The notes under the pieces: model-generated | Databases searched by the model: none | What the model saw: only the letters and a program-made list of their open reading frames with translations | Told to the model about the DNA's origin: nothing | Shown: one piece after another, positions 35,445 through 43,831 of the stretch | Layout of the letters: the number at the start of each line of letters is the position of its first letter | Position numbering within the stretch: position 1 is the stretch's first letter | Position numbers and translations under genes: made by a program | Assembly (NCBI RefSeq): GCF_003228315.1 | Contig: NZ_CP029693.1 | Span: forward strand, 1-64,000 | Length of the DNA: 64,000 nucleotides | Direction of reading: 5' to 3' | Origin: Pseudomonas putida | Lineage (GTDB): Bacteria; Pseudomonadota; Gammaproteobacteria; Pseudomonadales; Pseudomonadaceae

Positions 35445-37139
35445 TCACTGATCTCCGTCCGGCATGACCGCAAAGTTCCAGTCGTCGGCGAACGGCTGGC
35501 CAATCTCGCTTACCAGCGGTGCACCCTGGAACAGGGTGATGCGCACCCAGCGACTGGACTTGGGATCGAACTTGCCGGCGCCGAAAAACGCCAGTTTGCA
35601 GCGCAATAGATGGATAGGCAGCATGTCGCGGGCCAGCAGGTTGGCGCGGATCTCGCCATAGGCACACTGGGCCATGCCTTGCAGGCGGCGCGCCGTGCCC
35701 TTGAACGCCGGTTGGGCGATCAGGAAGTGCGCGGTCAACTCGCCGGGGTGCGCGCGCAGGTGCTCAAGCAGCGCGCCATGGCAGCGCTGGATATTGCGGG
35801 CGATGCCCAGTTGCATTTCCTTCTCGGCACCCGGTTCCTCGGCGCGCATGCCCAGGCGGGGTTCTTCTTTTTCAGCGGAGCGATACCAGAAAAAGTGCTC
35901 GGCCTCGGCATCGCTGAAATCGTAGGCCAGGGCCCAGTCGTAGTGGTTTTCGATCAACTCGCGCAGTTCGGTCAGGGGCATCTGCGCGTCCAGGCGCAAG
36001 CCCTCGGTGACGCCCATCTGCTCGGCCAGCGGTGTCACCTGTTCGGGGTACAACTCCAGCAGCAGGCTGACCAGCAGCTCCTGACAACCAACGCCTGCGT
36101 GCGATTCGCTCCAGGCCAGCAGGCGCGGCCAGAGGTCGTCGCTGGCCGGCTGGCCATTGAACCAGTCGGCGAGCGGGGTCAGTTCGGCCAGGGTTTGCAG
36201 GTCCTGCTCGTGTTGGCGCACGTCTTCGGTCAGGGTCTGTTGCAAGTGCAGCCGCGCCCGGTGCAGCAGCGAGTGCAAACGCTGCATCCGTGCTGGCTCA
36301 GCGGGTTGCGCGAGCACGCGGCCGAGGGCGGTTTCCCGGGCCAGCAGCCACTGATCGATCAACTGCGGATGATTGAGCAGGAAGGGCGCCATGCCCAATC
36401 CGGTGGCGTTGCCGACCCCCAGATAACGCTGCAATTCCACGTCGAGTTTCACCGCCCGTTGCGGATTGCGCGCCCGAGCCATGTGCTCGATCTGTTCGAT
36501 GCTGAAATGCCGCAGCAGGTACACGGTGAACATCTGCGCGCTGAATGGCTGGTTGAAGTCCGCGTTGTCCTGCAGGCAACCGAAGTCGGCGATGCCGAAC
36601 TTGCCGTTGCCGTAGACGGCGGTGGTGCGATACAGGTAACCGACATCGGCCAGTTGCCGTGGGTCTGGCTGGTTGCCTTCGACCAGGGCACCGAGGAAGC
36701 GCTCGAAATTGCGCAGGCTGCGGTTGGCGCGGGACAACACCAGGACTCGCGCGTCGAAGCGGCCGGCTTCCTGCAGCGGCACATTGCGCTGCAGGTCGGC
36801 CAGTTGCGCCTCATCGACATCACCGGCCACCAGCACGAAGCAAACGTCCCATTGATCGGCGATCACCCGGTCGCTGCGTTTCTCCGGCGGCAGGTAGGCC
36901 GAGAAGATCACGCAGTGGTAGTGCGCGTTCGGTGTGTCGATGCGATAGATAACGGTGCCGAAGCCTTCGCCATCCAGCTCGAATCGGCTGCGCTGGATCT
37001 GCCAGTTCTGGTTCATCATCCGGCGCATGCTGCTGCGCACGAAACTCAAGGGACTCTGGAAGTGACTGCCCAGCCGGTCCAGCTCCATGACCTGGCGGGC
37101 GGGGCGCAGCGCGGGCGCTGCAATCGCGGTGTCGGACAT
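35445..37139 (-). CDS. Uncharacterised 564-residue cytoplasmic protein
   Basis: I do not recognise this family. It is a soluble protein with no signal peptide or membrane helix. It is mixed alpha/beta in the first 200 residues (for example DQWDVCFVLVAGDVD) and helix-rich between about 260 and 450. There are three cysteines and no obvious nucleotide loop. AGGA precedes the ATG at 37139, which is better than the in-frame start at 37163. It sits between a BCCT transporter (27-base gap) and DUF3726 (2-base gap). It may be the catalytic or scaffold partner of DUF3726 in degrading the transported compound. Confidence 0.75.
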   Translation of the reverse strand: MSDTAIAAPALRPARQVMELDRLGSHFQSPLSFVRSSMRRMMNQNWQIQRSRFELDGEGFGTVIYRIDTPNAHYHCVIFSAYLPPEKRSDRVIADQWDVCFVLVAGDVDEAQLADLQRNVPLQEAGRFDARVLVLSRANRSLRNFERFLGALVEGNQPDPRQLADVGYLYRTTAVYGNGKFGIADFGCLQDNADFNQPFSAQMFTVYLLRHFSIEQIEHMARARNPQRAVKLDVELQRYLGVGNATGLGMAPFLLNHPQLIDQWLLARETALGRVLAQPAEPARMQRLHSLLHRARLHLQQTLTEDVRQHEQDLQTLAELTPLADWFNGQPASDDLWPRLLAWSESHAGVGCQELLVSLLLELYPEQVTPLAEQMGVTEGLRLDAQMPLTELRELIENHYDWALAYDFSDAEAEHFFWYRSAEKEEPRLGMRAEEPGAEKEMQLGIARNIQRCHGALLEHLRAHPGELTAHFLIAQPAFKGTARRLQGMAQCAYGEIRANLLARDMLPIHLLRCKLAFFGAGKFDPKSSRWVRITLFQGAPLVSEIGQPFADDWNFAVMPDGDQ

Positions 37140-37166
37140 TGTTGTTATTCCTGGACGAATCATGAT

Positions 37167-38717
37167 TCAGAGGCCTTGTTCGCGGGCCATGTGCCGGGCG
37201 ATGCGCACGCTGTCCCAGAGTGCCGGCAGGATCACCAGCGACACCGGCACGGCGGTGATGACAATGAAGGACTGCAAGGCGGTCACGCCACCGGCGCCGA
37301 TGGTGATCAGCACCACCGCTGCCAGGCCCATGCCGATGGCCCAGAAGCCGCACAGCCATTTCTTCGGCTTGTCGTTGCTGGACATCGCCAGTGCCACGGT
37401 GAAGGCCATGGCATCGCCGTTGGTGGCCACCGAGATGAAGCTCAGGAACAGGAACAGTCCACTGATCAGGCCACCCAGCGGCAGGTTCTGCGTGACGCCC
37501 AGCAGCAGGTCTTCAGGCTGGGTGCCATGGGCGGTGACGATCCCCGGTGTCTGCAACTCCAGGCCGATGCCGGTGCCGCCGACCACGGTGAACCAGAACA
37601 TGGTCACCAGCGGGGCGATGATCGACAGGGTCATGATGATCTCGCGAATGGTGCGGCCCCGGGAGATGCGTGCGACGTACAGCGCGACCATCGGTGCATA
37701 GCCGATGAACCAGCCCCAGTAGAACACCGTCCACCAGTCCAGCCACTTGGGATCGGCGCGGAACATCGTCAGCGGGAGGAACTGCTCCACGTGCAGGGCG
37801 AAGGCCTGCGGGAAGCCGCTGAGGATGAACAGCGTCGGGCCGAACACCACCATGAACAGCGCTAGCCCCAGCATCAGCCAAACGTTGATCTCGCTGACGA
37901 AGCGGATGCCCTTGAGGCCGACCAGGCACGAGGTGGTGTACATCAGCGTCACCAACACGATGGTGACCGACTGAGTGACCAGGCCGTTGGGCACACCCCA
38001 CACCGCATGCAGGGCGCTGCTGATCTGCAGGCCGAGAAAGCCGATCGGGCCGATGGTGCCGGCGACCACGGCAATGATCGAGGCGGCGTCGGCGAAGGTG
38101 CCGATCGGGCCATTCAATGCACGTTTGCCGAACAGCGGGTAGAGCAGGGTGCGCGGTGCCAGCGGCAGGCCTTTGTCGTAGTGCAAATGCATCAGCACGA
38201 TGGCCAGCAGGCTGCCCAGTACCGCCCAGGCCAAAAAGCCCCAGTGCACGAAGGACTGCGCCAGTGCCGCGGTGGCCGCTGCTTCGGTATGCGGTTGCAC
38301 GCCGGTGAAGAACGGTGGCGGGCTGGCGAAGTGCATCAGCGGTTCAGCGGCGGCCCAGAAGGCGCCGCCACCGGCGAGCAAGGCGCACATGATCACCGCG
38401 ATCCAGTTGAAGGTGCTGGTGTCGGGACGCTGCTCGATGCCCCCCAGGCGCACGCGCCCGCATTTGGAGAAGCAGATGCCCAGGCTGACCACGAAGGTCG
38501 CCAGCATCAATACCTGCCAGTACAGGCCGAAGGCCTTGGTCGACCAGGCGAACAGGGTGTTGACCAGCGCTGACACGGCGTCGATGTTGACCAGCGCCGC
38601 AACCAGGAATGCGCCGAGGAAACCGCCACTGATCAGGAACAGTGGCCAGTCGATGTCTTTGGCGATCGGCAAGCTCATGGCCTGACCATCTGCTTCTAAG
38701 GTGCTTGGATTTTTCAT
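37167..38717 (-). CDS. BCCT family transporter with an altered substrate box
   Basis: 516 residues, 12 helices. The family signature in TM8 is present (FYWGWFIGYAP then ARISRGRTIREI). By alignment with the Corynebacterium betaine transporter BetP, the aromatic box Trp189/Trp194 is kept (W159, W164), but Tyr197 becomes L167 and Trp374 becomes F337. Trp377 becomes Y340. These changes suggest a substrate other than glycine betaine. A long osmosensing C-terminal tail is absent, so it is more likely a catabolic uptake system. GGAG six bases upstream supports the start. Confidence 0.88.
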   Translation of the reverse strand: MKNPSTLEADGQAMSLPIAKDIDWPLFLISGGFLGAFLVAALVNIDAVSALVNTLFAWSTKAFGLYWQVLMLATFVVSLGICFSKCGRVRLGGIEQRPDTSTFNWIAVIMCALLAGGGAFWAAAEPLMHFASPPPFFTGVQPHTEAAATAALAQSFVHWGFLAWAVLGSLLAIVLMHLHYDKGLPLAPRTLLYPLFGKRALNGPIGTFADAASIIAVVAGTIGPIGFLGLQISSALHAVWGVPNGLVTQSVTIVLVTLMYTTSCLVGLKGIRFVSEINVWLMLGLALFMVVFGPTLFILSGFPQAFALHVEQFLPLTMFRADPKWLDWWTVFYWGWFIGYAPMVALYVARISRGRTIREIIMTLSIIAPLVTMFWFTVVGGTGIGLELQTPGIVTAHGTQPEDLLLGVTQNLPLGGLISGLFLFLSFISVATNGDAMAFTVALAMSSNDKPKKWLCGFWAIGMGLAAVVLITIGAGGVTALQSFIVITAVPVSLVILPALWDSVRIARHMAREQGL

Positions 38718-38776
38718 GAAATCTCCGGAACCTGCGATTGTTTTTATTGTTGATGCTGTCCGTGCAGGGAAGGGCT

Positions 38777-39763
38777 TCAGGCCTGCGCCGTGGTGGCGGT
38801 TTCCAGCAGGCGCAGCCAGTTCAGTCCCATGATTTTGCGTACGTCGTCTTCGGCAAAGCCACGGGCACGCAGGCCCTTGGCGATGTTGGGGAAGTCACGG
38901 CTGTCGCGGAACCACTGCAGCGGATCGGGCCAGTCGGCGTTGTCCCTGGAGCCTTCGCCGTAGTCCTTCTCCTTGCTCCAGCGGCCGTTGCGCATCCACT
39001 CCAGAACCGACAGCGGTTGCGCCTGGCACAGGTCGGTGCCGATGCCGATGTGCTCGACGCCCATCAGGTCGGCGGTGCTGGCGATCATGTCGCAGAAGCT
39101 TTCCAGGCTGCAGGCCGAGGCGCCCTTGAGGTGGAAGGGGTAGGTGCTGAAGCCCAGCAGCCCGCCGGACTCGGCAATGCCGCGCAAGACCGCATCGGAC
39201 TTGTTGCGCTTGGCCGCATGGAAGCTCGACGGGTTGGCGTGGGAAATGATCACCGGCCGGCTCGACAGCTCGATCGCCTCCAGGGTGCTGCGTTCGGCAC
39301 TGTGGGACATGTCGATCAGCATGCCGACCCGGTTCATCTCGGCGATGACCTGGCGGCCGAAGCGACTGATGCCGTTGTCTTCACGCTCGTAGCAGCCACT
39401 GGCGAGCAGACTCTGGTTGTTGTAGGTCAGCTGCATGACGAACACCCCCAGTTGGCGGTAGATCTCCACCAGGTCGATGTCGTCCTCGATCGGCGAGCAG
39501 TTCTGGAAGCCGAAGAAGATGCCGACCCGGCCTTCCTCATGGGCCAGGCGTATGTCATTGGCCGAACGCACCGGGCGGATCAGCTCGGGCCAGGCTTCGA
39601 AACGGCGATTCCATTCGCCCAGGCGCGAGAGGGTTTCCCGGGCAGTTTCGTGGTAGGCGATGGTGGCGTGTACCGCGCTCAAGCCACCGGCCTGCATTTG
39701 CTGGAAAATTTCCGGGCTCCAGTTGGAGTACTGCAAGCCGTCGATCATCAGAAGGTCGTGCAT
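38777..39763 (-). CDS. Membrane-dipeptidase (M19) family protein lacking several metal ligands
   Basis: 328 residues with the renal-dipeptidase TIM barrel. Two zinc histidines (H154 in IDMSH and H175 in IISH) and the later aspartate (D244, GIGTDL) are present. The N-terminal HxD pair is replaced (DGLQY at 8-12) and the bridging glutamate is Q87 (GFQNCS). At most one metal site can be canonical, so a changed chemistry is likely. The start at 39763 has GGAG eight bases upstream. It lies 13 bases after the aldehyde dehydrogenase stop. Confidence 0.85.
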   Translation of the reverse strand: MHDLLMIDGLQYSNWSPEIFQQMQAGGLSAVHATIAYHETARETLSRLGEWNRRFEAWPELIRPVRSANDIRLAHEEGRVGIFFGFQNCSPIEDDIDLVEIYRQLGVFVMQLTYNNQSLLASGCYEREDNGISRFGRQVIAEMNRVGMLIDMSHSAERSTLEAIELSSRPVIISHANPSSFHAAKRNKSDAVLRGIAESGGLLGFSTYPFHLKGASACSLESFCDMIASTADLMGVEHIGIGTDLCQAQPLSVLEWMRNGRWSKEKDYGEGSRDNADWPDPLQWFRDSRDFPNIAKGLRARGFAEDDVRKIMGLNWLRLLETATTAQA

Positions 39764-39776
39764 GGCAGGCGCTCCA

Positions 39777-41219
39777 TCAAGGCCGTACGTAGGTGGTCTT
39801 GACCACGGTGTAGAAATCACGAGCGTACTGCCCCTGTTCGCGTGGACCGAAGCTTGAGGCTTTGCGACCGCCGAAGGGTACGTGGTAGTCGGTGCCGGCG
39901 GTCGGCAGGTTGACCATCACGCAGCCGGTCTGGGCGCGGCGCTTGAACTCGCTGGCGTGGCGCAGCGACTGGGTGATGATCCCGGCGGTGAGGCCGTACG
40001 GGGTGTCGTTGAGGGTGGTCACGGCCTCTTCGAAATCAGCCACGCGAATCACGCAGGCGATCGGCCCGAACACTTCCTCGCGGTTGATGCGCATGTCGTT
40101 ACGGCTGTCGATGAACAGCGCCGGGCGCATGAAGTAGCCGTCGGTGTCCAGTTGCAGGCGTTCACCACCTTCGACCAGCGTGGCACCCTCGGCCTGGGCC
40201 AGGCGCAGGTATTCCAGGTTCTGCTCCAGTTGCCGCGCCTCGGCCACCGGGCCGATGTGCACGCCAGCTTCCAGGGCATGACCAACCTTGAGCTGGCGCA
40301 TGCGCAGGCGCAGCGCCTCGACGAAACGATCATGAATGCCGTCGCAGACGATCAGCCGCGAGGACGCCGTGCATTTCTGCCCGGTACCGAAGAACGCGCC
40401 GTTGAGGGCGCATTCCACGGCCACGTCGAGGTCGGCGTCGTCCATCACCACCAGGGCGTTCTTGCTGCCCATCTCCAGTTGGCAGCGCACCAGATTGCCG
40501 GCGGTGGCGACGGCGACGCGTTTGCCGGTGGCCAGGGAGCCGGTGAAGGTCAGGGCATCGATATCGGCCGACTGGATCAGGGTTTCGCCGACGCTGGCGC
40601 CGCTGCCCATCAACAGGTTGAAGGTGCCGTGGGGCAGGGCCTGGCGGCTGATGATTTCGGTCAGCGCCCAGGCACTGGCCGGCACCAGGTTGGCCGGCTT
40701 GAACACCACGGCATTGCCGAAGGCCAGCGCCGGGGCAATCTTCCAGGCCGCCGTGGCCATGGGGAAGTTCCAGGGGGTGATGATGCCCACCACGCCCACC
40801 GGCTCGCGATGGACTTGGATGTCGATACCGGGGCGCACCGAGTCGGCGGTCTCGCCCATCTGGCGCAGCACTTCGGCGGCGTAGTAATGGAAGAACTGGC
40901 CGCTGCGGTTGACCTCGCCAATACCTTCGGCCAATGGCTTGCCTTCTTCGCGAGAGAGCAACTCGCCGAGTTCTTCCTTGCGGGCGATCAGCTCGTCGCC
41001 GATGGCCATCAGCACCTGCTGGCGTGCTTCCAGGCCAGTGGCCGCCCATTTCGGTTGCGCGGTGCGGGCGGCCTGGATGGCCAGGCGGGTTTGTTCGGCG
41101 CTGGCCTGATGGTATTCGCCGATCAGGTCGCGGGTGTCCGAGGGACTGTGGTTGGCCTGCGTTGCGTGGCCTTCGCACCACTGTCCATCGATGTAGTTTT
41201 TGTAGGGAGTGAGTGACAT
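39777..41219 (-). CDS. Aldehyde dehydrogenase, ketoglutarate-semialdehyde-dehydrogenase-like
   Basis: 480 residues with catalytic residues N151 (TPWNF), E249 (LEMGSKN) and C283 (GQKCTASS), and the NAD motif FTGS at 225-228. The closest family pattern is alpha-ketoglutarate semialdehyde dehydrogenase (and related YcbD-like enzymes), but substrate assignment from motifs alone is uncertain. It is the first gene of the six-gene minus-strand operon (ALDH, dipeptidase-like, BCCT, unknown, DUF3726, RidA) and is divergent from a LysR gene. Confidence 0.85.
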   Translation of the reverse strand: MSLTPYKNYIDGQWCEGHATQANHSPSDTRDLIGEYHQASAEQTRLAIQAARTAQPKWAATGLEARQQVLMAIGDELIARKEELGELLSREEGKPLAEGIGEVNRSGQFFHYYAAEVLRQMGETADSVRPGIDIQVHREPVGVVGIITPWNFPMATAAWKIAPALAFGNAVVFKPANLVPASAWALTEIISRQALPHGTFNLLMGSGASVGETLIQSADIDALTFTGSLATGKRVAVATAGNLVRCQLEMGSKNALVVMDDADLDVAVECALNGAFFGTGQKCTASSRLIVCDGIHDRFVEALRLRMRQLKVGHALEAGVHIGPVAEARQLEQNLEYLRLAQAEGATLVEGGERLQLDTDGYFMRPALFIDSRNDMRINREEVFGPIACVIRVADFEEAVTTLNDTPYGLTAGIITQSLRHASEFKRRAQTGCVMVNLPTAGTDYHVPFGGRKASSFGPREQGQYARDFYTVVKTTYVRP

Positions 41220-41249
41220 TGAGAAGCCTCCGTTTGCCTGGCTCTCATC

Positions 41250-41269
41250 TTGCGAGCAATATGGCGCAA
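41250..41269. promoter_or_regulatory. Candidate LysR operator between ALDH operon and LysR gene
   Basis: TTGCG (41250-41254) is mirrored by CGCAA (41265-41269) with a ten-base spacer, a form compatible with a LysR-type interrupted palindrome. It lies in the 93-base divergent region. Binding is inference. Confidence 0.4.
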
Positions 41270-41312
41270 ATAAAAATTAATAAAAAAAATGATCTGATAA
41301 GGATTACTAACC

Positions 41313-42212
41313 ATGTTGCCCGAGCTGAAAATCGCCCAGTTGCGCTACTTCCTGTTGGTGGCCGAGCTCAAGAGCTTCCACGCCGCCGCACGCCAGGCCT
41401 ATCGCACGCAACCGGCGATTTCGCTGGCAGTGCGCGAGCTGGAGCAGAAGCTCGGTCAGGCGTTGATCGAGAAGGGCGGCGGGCGGGTCGAGCTGACACC
41501 CTTCGGCGAGCATTGCCTGCCGTTGTTCCGAGGCCTGATCGACCACCACGACCGCATTGCCCGTGAGGTCATGCTGCTGGCCCGGCATGAGATCGGTCAG
41601 GTCAGCATCGCCACCGTGCCCTCGGTGGCCAGCCGGCTATTGCCCGGACCTTTGGCGCGCTTCGTCGCCGAACACCCGAATGTGCAGATCAGCATCCAGG
41701 ACGGCACCGCCGACAGCGTCCAGCAGTTGCTGGCCCAGGGGCAGGTGGATTTCGGCATCAGTAGCATGTGGATGGCAGACGAGCAGCTGGAGTTCGCGCC
41801 GATGCTCAACGATCAGGTGGGCGTGGTGTGCCGGGCCGACCACCCCTTGTTGCAGGCCGCTGGCGAGTTGCACTGGTCACACCTGCAAGGCCTGCCGATG
41901 ATCCGCAACGGCACTTCGCGGTTGCTGGAAGGCACCGAAGCCGAAGGCCTGCTGGAGCACAGCCGACTGTCCATCTCCAACATGATCTCGCTGATTGCCA
42001 TGCTGGAGGAGGGCGTGGGCATCAGCACCTTGCCTTACCTGGCGTTTCCGCAGGAGAACGAAAAACTCGCCTTCCTGCCGCTGGCCGAGCCGAAGGTGGA
42101 GCGGCAGATCGGCATGCTCACCCGCAAGGGGCACAGCCTGTCGCCGGCGGCGGGGGCGTTGATGATGTTTTTGAAGGAGTGTGTGGTGTCTTCGGGGGAG
42201 AGGTTGCCGTAG
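41313..42212 (+). CDS. LysR family regulator of the divergent ALDH operon
   Basis: 299 residues. The N-terminal winged helix (about 5-65; AELKSFHAAARQAYRTQPAISLAV) and the substrate-binding domain (about 92-295) are complete. LysR genes usually activate a divergent operon in response to its substrate. The gene is divergent from the ALDH-dipeptidase-BCCT-RidA operon with a palindrome between them, and is the natural candidate regulator. Confidence 0.88.
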   Translation: MLPELKIAQLRYFLLVAELKSFHAAARQAYRTQPAISLAVRELEQKLGQALIEKGGGRVELTPFGEHCLPLFRGLIDHHDRIAREVMLLARHEIGQVSIATVPSVASRLLPGPLARFVAEHPNVQISIQDGTADSVQQLLAQGQVDFGISSMWMADEQLEFAPMLNDQVGVVCRADHPLLQAAGELHWSHLQGLPMIRNGTSRLLEGTEAEGLLEHSRLSISNMISLIAMLEEGVGISTLPYLAFPQENEKLAFLPLAEPKVERQIGMLTRKGHSLSPAAGALMMFLKECVVSSGERLP

Positions 42213-42289
42213 TGGGGGGCCTGATTGACCTCGGCGGCCTCTGTACAGCTGGGTGAGCTGGGGCGCTGATGCCCCTCGGCGTTTTCAAG

Positions 42290-42317
42290 TCCATCGCGAG
42301 CGAGCCCGCTTCTACAG
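42290..42317. repeat. Degenerate single REP core
   Basis: A half-REP-like sequence (CCATCGCGAGCGAGCCCGCTTCTACAG) overlaps the stop of the VOC gene. It differs from the common core at several positions and has no partner. Confidence 0.5.
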
Positions 42318-42692
42318 TTTCAGTGCTGTTGCGATGATTTCCACGGTAACGCCTGGGGCCAGTGATACCCAGAGCTGAAAGTCGCTGCCGTCGTGCGGCG
42401 CATTGATCTGGTAGTCGAGGCCTCGAGCTTTCAGGCGATCGAGCACGGCGTTCCACTCGTCGAGATCAGCGACGCGTAAGGCTATGTGGTCGATGCGCGG
42501 CGACACTTTGCCAGCAGGCAATCCAGCTGTGGCCTGGGACAGGTGAATCAGCGGTCGGCCCTGACTATAAAGCCAGGCGCCCGGCACCCGAAAACCCGGG
42601 CGAGGCCCTATTGTGAACCCCAGCACCTCGGTGAAGAAACCAAGGGTTTTGTCGAGATCCGCGACGACGATGTTGGCGTGATCCAGATGCAT
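42312..42692 (-). CDS. VOC (glyoxalase/bleomycin-resistance) family protein
   Basis: 126 residues. The beta-alpha-beta-beta-beta repeat starts MHLDHANIVVADL, and a second module starts PRIDHIALRV. The metal His residues are H3 and H64 by pattern, with an acidic ligand at the C-terminal VTVEII. The family includes glyoxalase I-like and dioxygenase enzymes; the substrate is unknown. Start 42692 fits the family length, and an in-frame ATG at 42743 is the alternative. A copy of the LysR operator lies 75-89 bases upstream (42767-42781). Confidence 0.75.
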   Translation of the reverse strand: MHLDHANIVVADLDKTLGFFTEVLGFTIGPRPGFRVPGAWLYSQGRPLIHLSQATAGLPAGKVSPRIDHIALRVADLDEWNAVLDRLKARGLDYQINAPHDGSDFQLWVSLAPGVTVEIIATALKL

Positions 42693-42766
42693 GAGAATGC
42701 CCTGCGGTACCAATGAAGTGATGCCATTGTGCAAACTATCCATGGATTTGAAAATTTGGCTGACAG

Positions 42767-42781
42767 TTGATGGATTATCAA
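42767..42781. promoter_or_regulatory. LysR-type palindrome, copy 2 (VOC promoter)
   Basis: TTGAT-N5-ATCAA at 42767-42781. On the minus strand it reads TTGATAATCCATCAA, identical to the copy at 43739. Together with two preceding T residues the identity is 17 bases. It lies between the LysR stop and the VOC start. Confidence 0.7.
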
Positions 42782-42810
42782 AAGTTTTGGAAATATCTAC
42801 TCCATGCCCT

Positions 42811-43722
42811 TCAGATAGCCATCTCCCGCGAAGCCTGTTCGAAGCGTTCACACAAAAAATCCAGCAATGCCCGAACCCTTGGCGCCAGGTAGCGGCTGCG
42901 GGGGTAGAGCGCGTGCACGGGGGCCTCGACCGACTGCCACTCGGGCAGCACCAGACTCAAACGTCCCGCCGCCAGGTCGGCGTTCACGTCCCAGATCGAC
43001 TTGAGGACAATGCCGTGGCCATCGATCGCCCATTGGCGAGCCAGCGCGCCGTCATTGGTTTCACGCGCCGCCTCCAGCGGCACCTTGAACAGCATCGTCT
43101 CCTCCCCACGGTACAAGCGCCAGTCGCTGGACCAGCCTGACTGGCCGGCGACAATGTGATCGAACTCGCCCAACTGGTGCGGATGACCAGGCGCACCCTT
43201 GCGTTGCAGATAGCTCGGCGCGGCGCACAGTACACGCCGATTGGCGGCCAGTGGCCGTGCAATCAACGAGCTGTCCGGCAGCACGCCGAAGCGGATCACC
43301 AGGTCGACGTCGTCGGCGATCAGGTGCGACAGCGAGTCGGACAGCAGCAGCGCCGGCACCACCTGGGGATAGCGGGCCGTGAACTCATCCAGCCAGGGGT
43401 TCAACACATGCCGGCCGAAATCCGACGTTGCAGAGACCCGGATCTTGCCGCGAATTTCCTTTTTCTCCGCCGACAGCGCCGCTCGTGCATCGTCCAGCGC
43501 CTGCAACGCCTGACGGCAATGTTGCAGATAAAGCCGCCCCTCGTCGGTCAGTCTCAGCTGGCGGGTTGTGCGCTCGAACAGTCGAGTGGCGAGCGACGCT
43601 TCTAGCTTGAGCAGGCGCGCGCTGGCGGCGGCAGGGGACAGCCCCAACTTGCGTCCCGCAGCCGACAGCCCACCCAGTTGAGCCGCTTCGACAAACAGGC
43701 GGATGGCTTCCAGGTTATCCAT
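42811..43722 (-). CDS. LysR family transcriptional regulator
   Basis: 303 residues. The winged helix lies in the first 60 residues (LGGLSAAGRKLGLSPAAASARLLKLE) and the effector domain runs from about 88. ATG codons at 43725 and 43722 are both possible; the latter is better spaced from GGAAG. It is divergent from the Old Yellow Enzyme/SnoaL operon and has the same 17-bp operator on both sides of the gene, which strongly implies autoregulation plus control of both neighbours. Confidence 0.88.
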   Translation of the reverse strand: MDNLEAIRLFVEAAQLGGLSAAGRKLGLSPAAASARLLKLEASLATRLFERTTRQLRLTDEGRLYLQHCRQALQALDDARAALSAEKKEIRGKIRVSATSDFGRHVLNPWLDEFTARYPQVVPALLLSDSLSHLIADDVDLVIRFGVLPDSSLIARPLAANRRVLCAAPSYLQRKGAPGHPHQLGEFDHIVAGQSGWSSDWRLYRGEETMLFKVPLEAARETNDGALARQWAIDGHGIVLKSIWDVNADLAAGRLSLVLPEWQSVEAPVHALYPRSRYLAPRVRALLDFLCERFEQASREMAI

Positions 43723-43738
43723 CATTCTTCCAATTTTT

Positions 43739-43753
43739 TTGATAATCCATCAA
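43739..43753. promoter_or_regulatory. LysR-type palindrome, copy 1 (LysR/OYE divergent promoter)
   Basis: TTGATAATCCATCAA is a 15-base interrupted palindrome (TTGAT-N5-ATCAA), the spacing typical of LysR boxes. It lies 17-31 bases before the LysR start and 79-93 bases before the OYE start, suited to autoregulation and activation. Confidence 0.72.
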
Positions 43754-43831
43754 AGACTAGCCCAATTATCAAATCAGACCCCCGATTGCAGACTGAGCCC
43801 ATCCACTCTCAACGGCCCAGGAACTGACACC

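Noticed and set aside
34750..35667. Longer start for the DUF3726 gene
   Set aside because: The extension runs antisense-free through the end of the preceding gene in another frame and lacks a family-like N-terminus; 35442 fits.
35610..37865. 751-codon open frame on the plus strand
   Set aside because: Antisense to the 564-residue protein and the BCCT gene. No conserved domain, and typical shadow composition.
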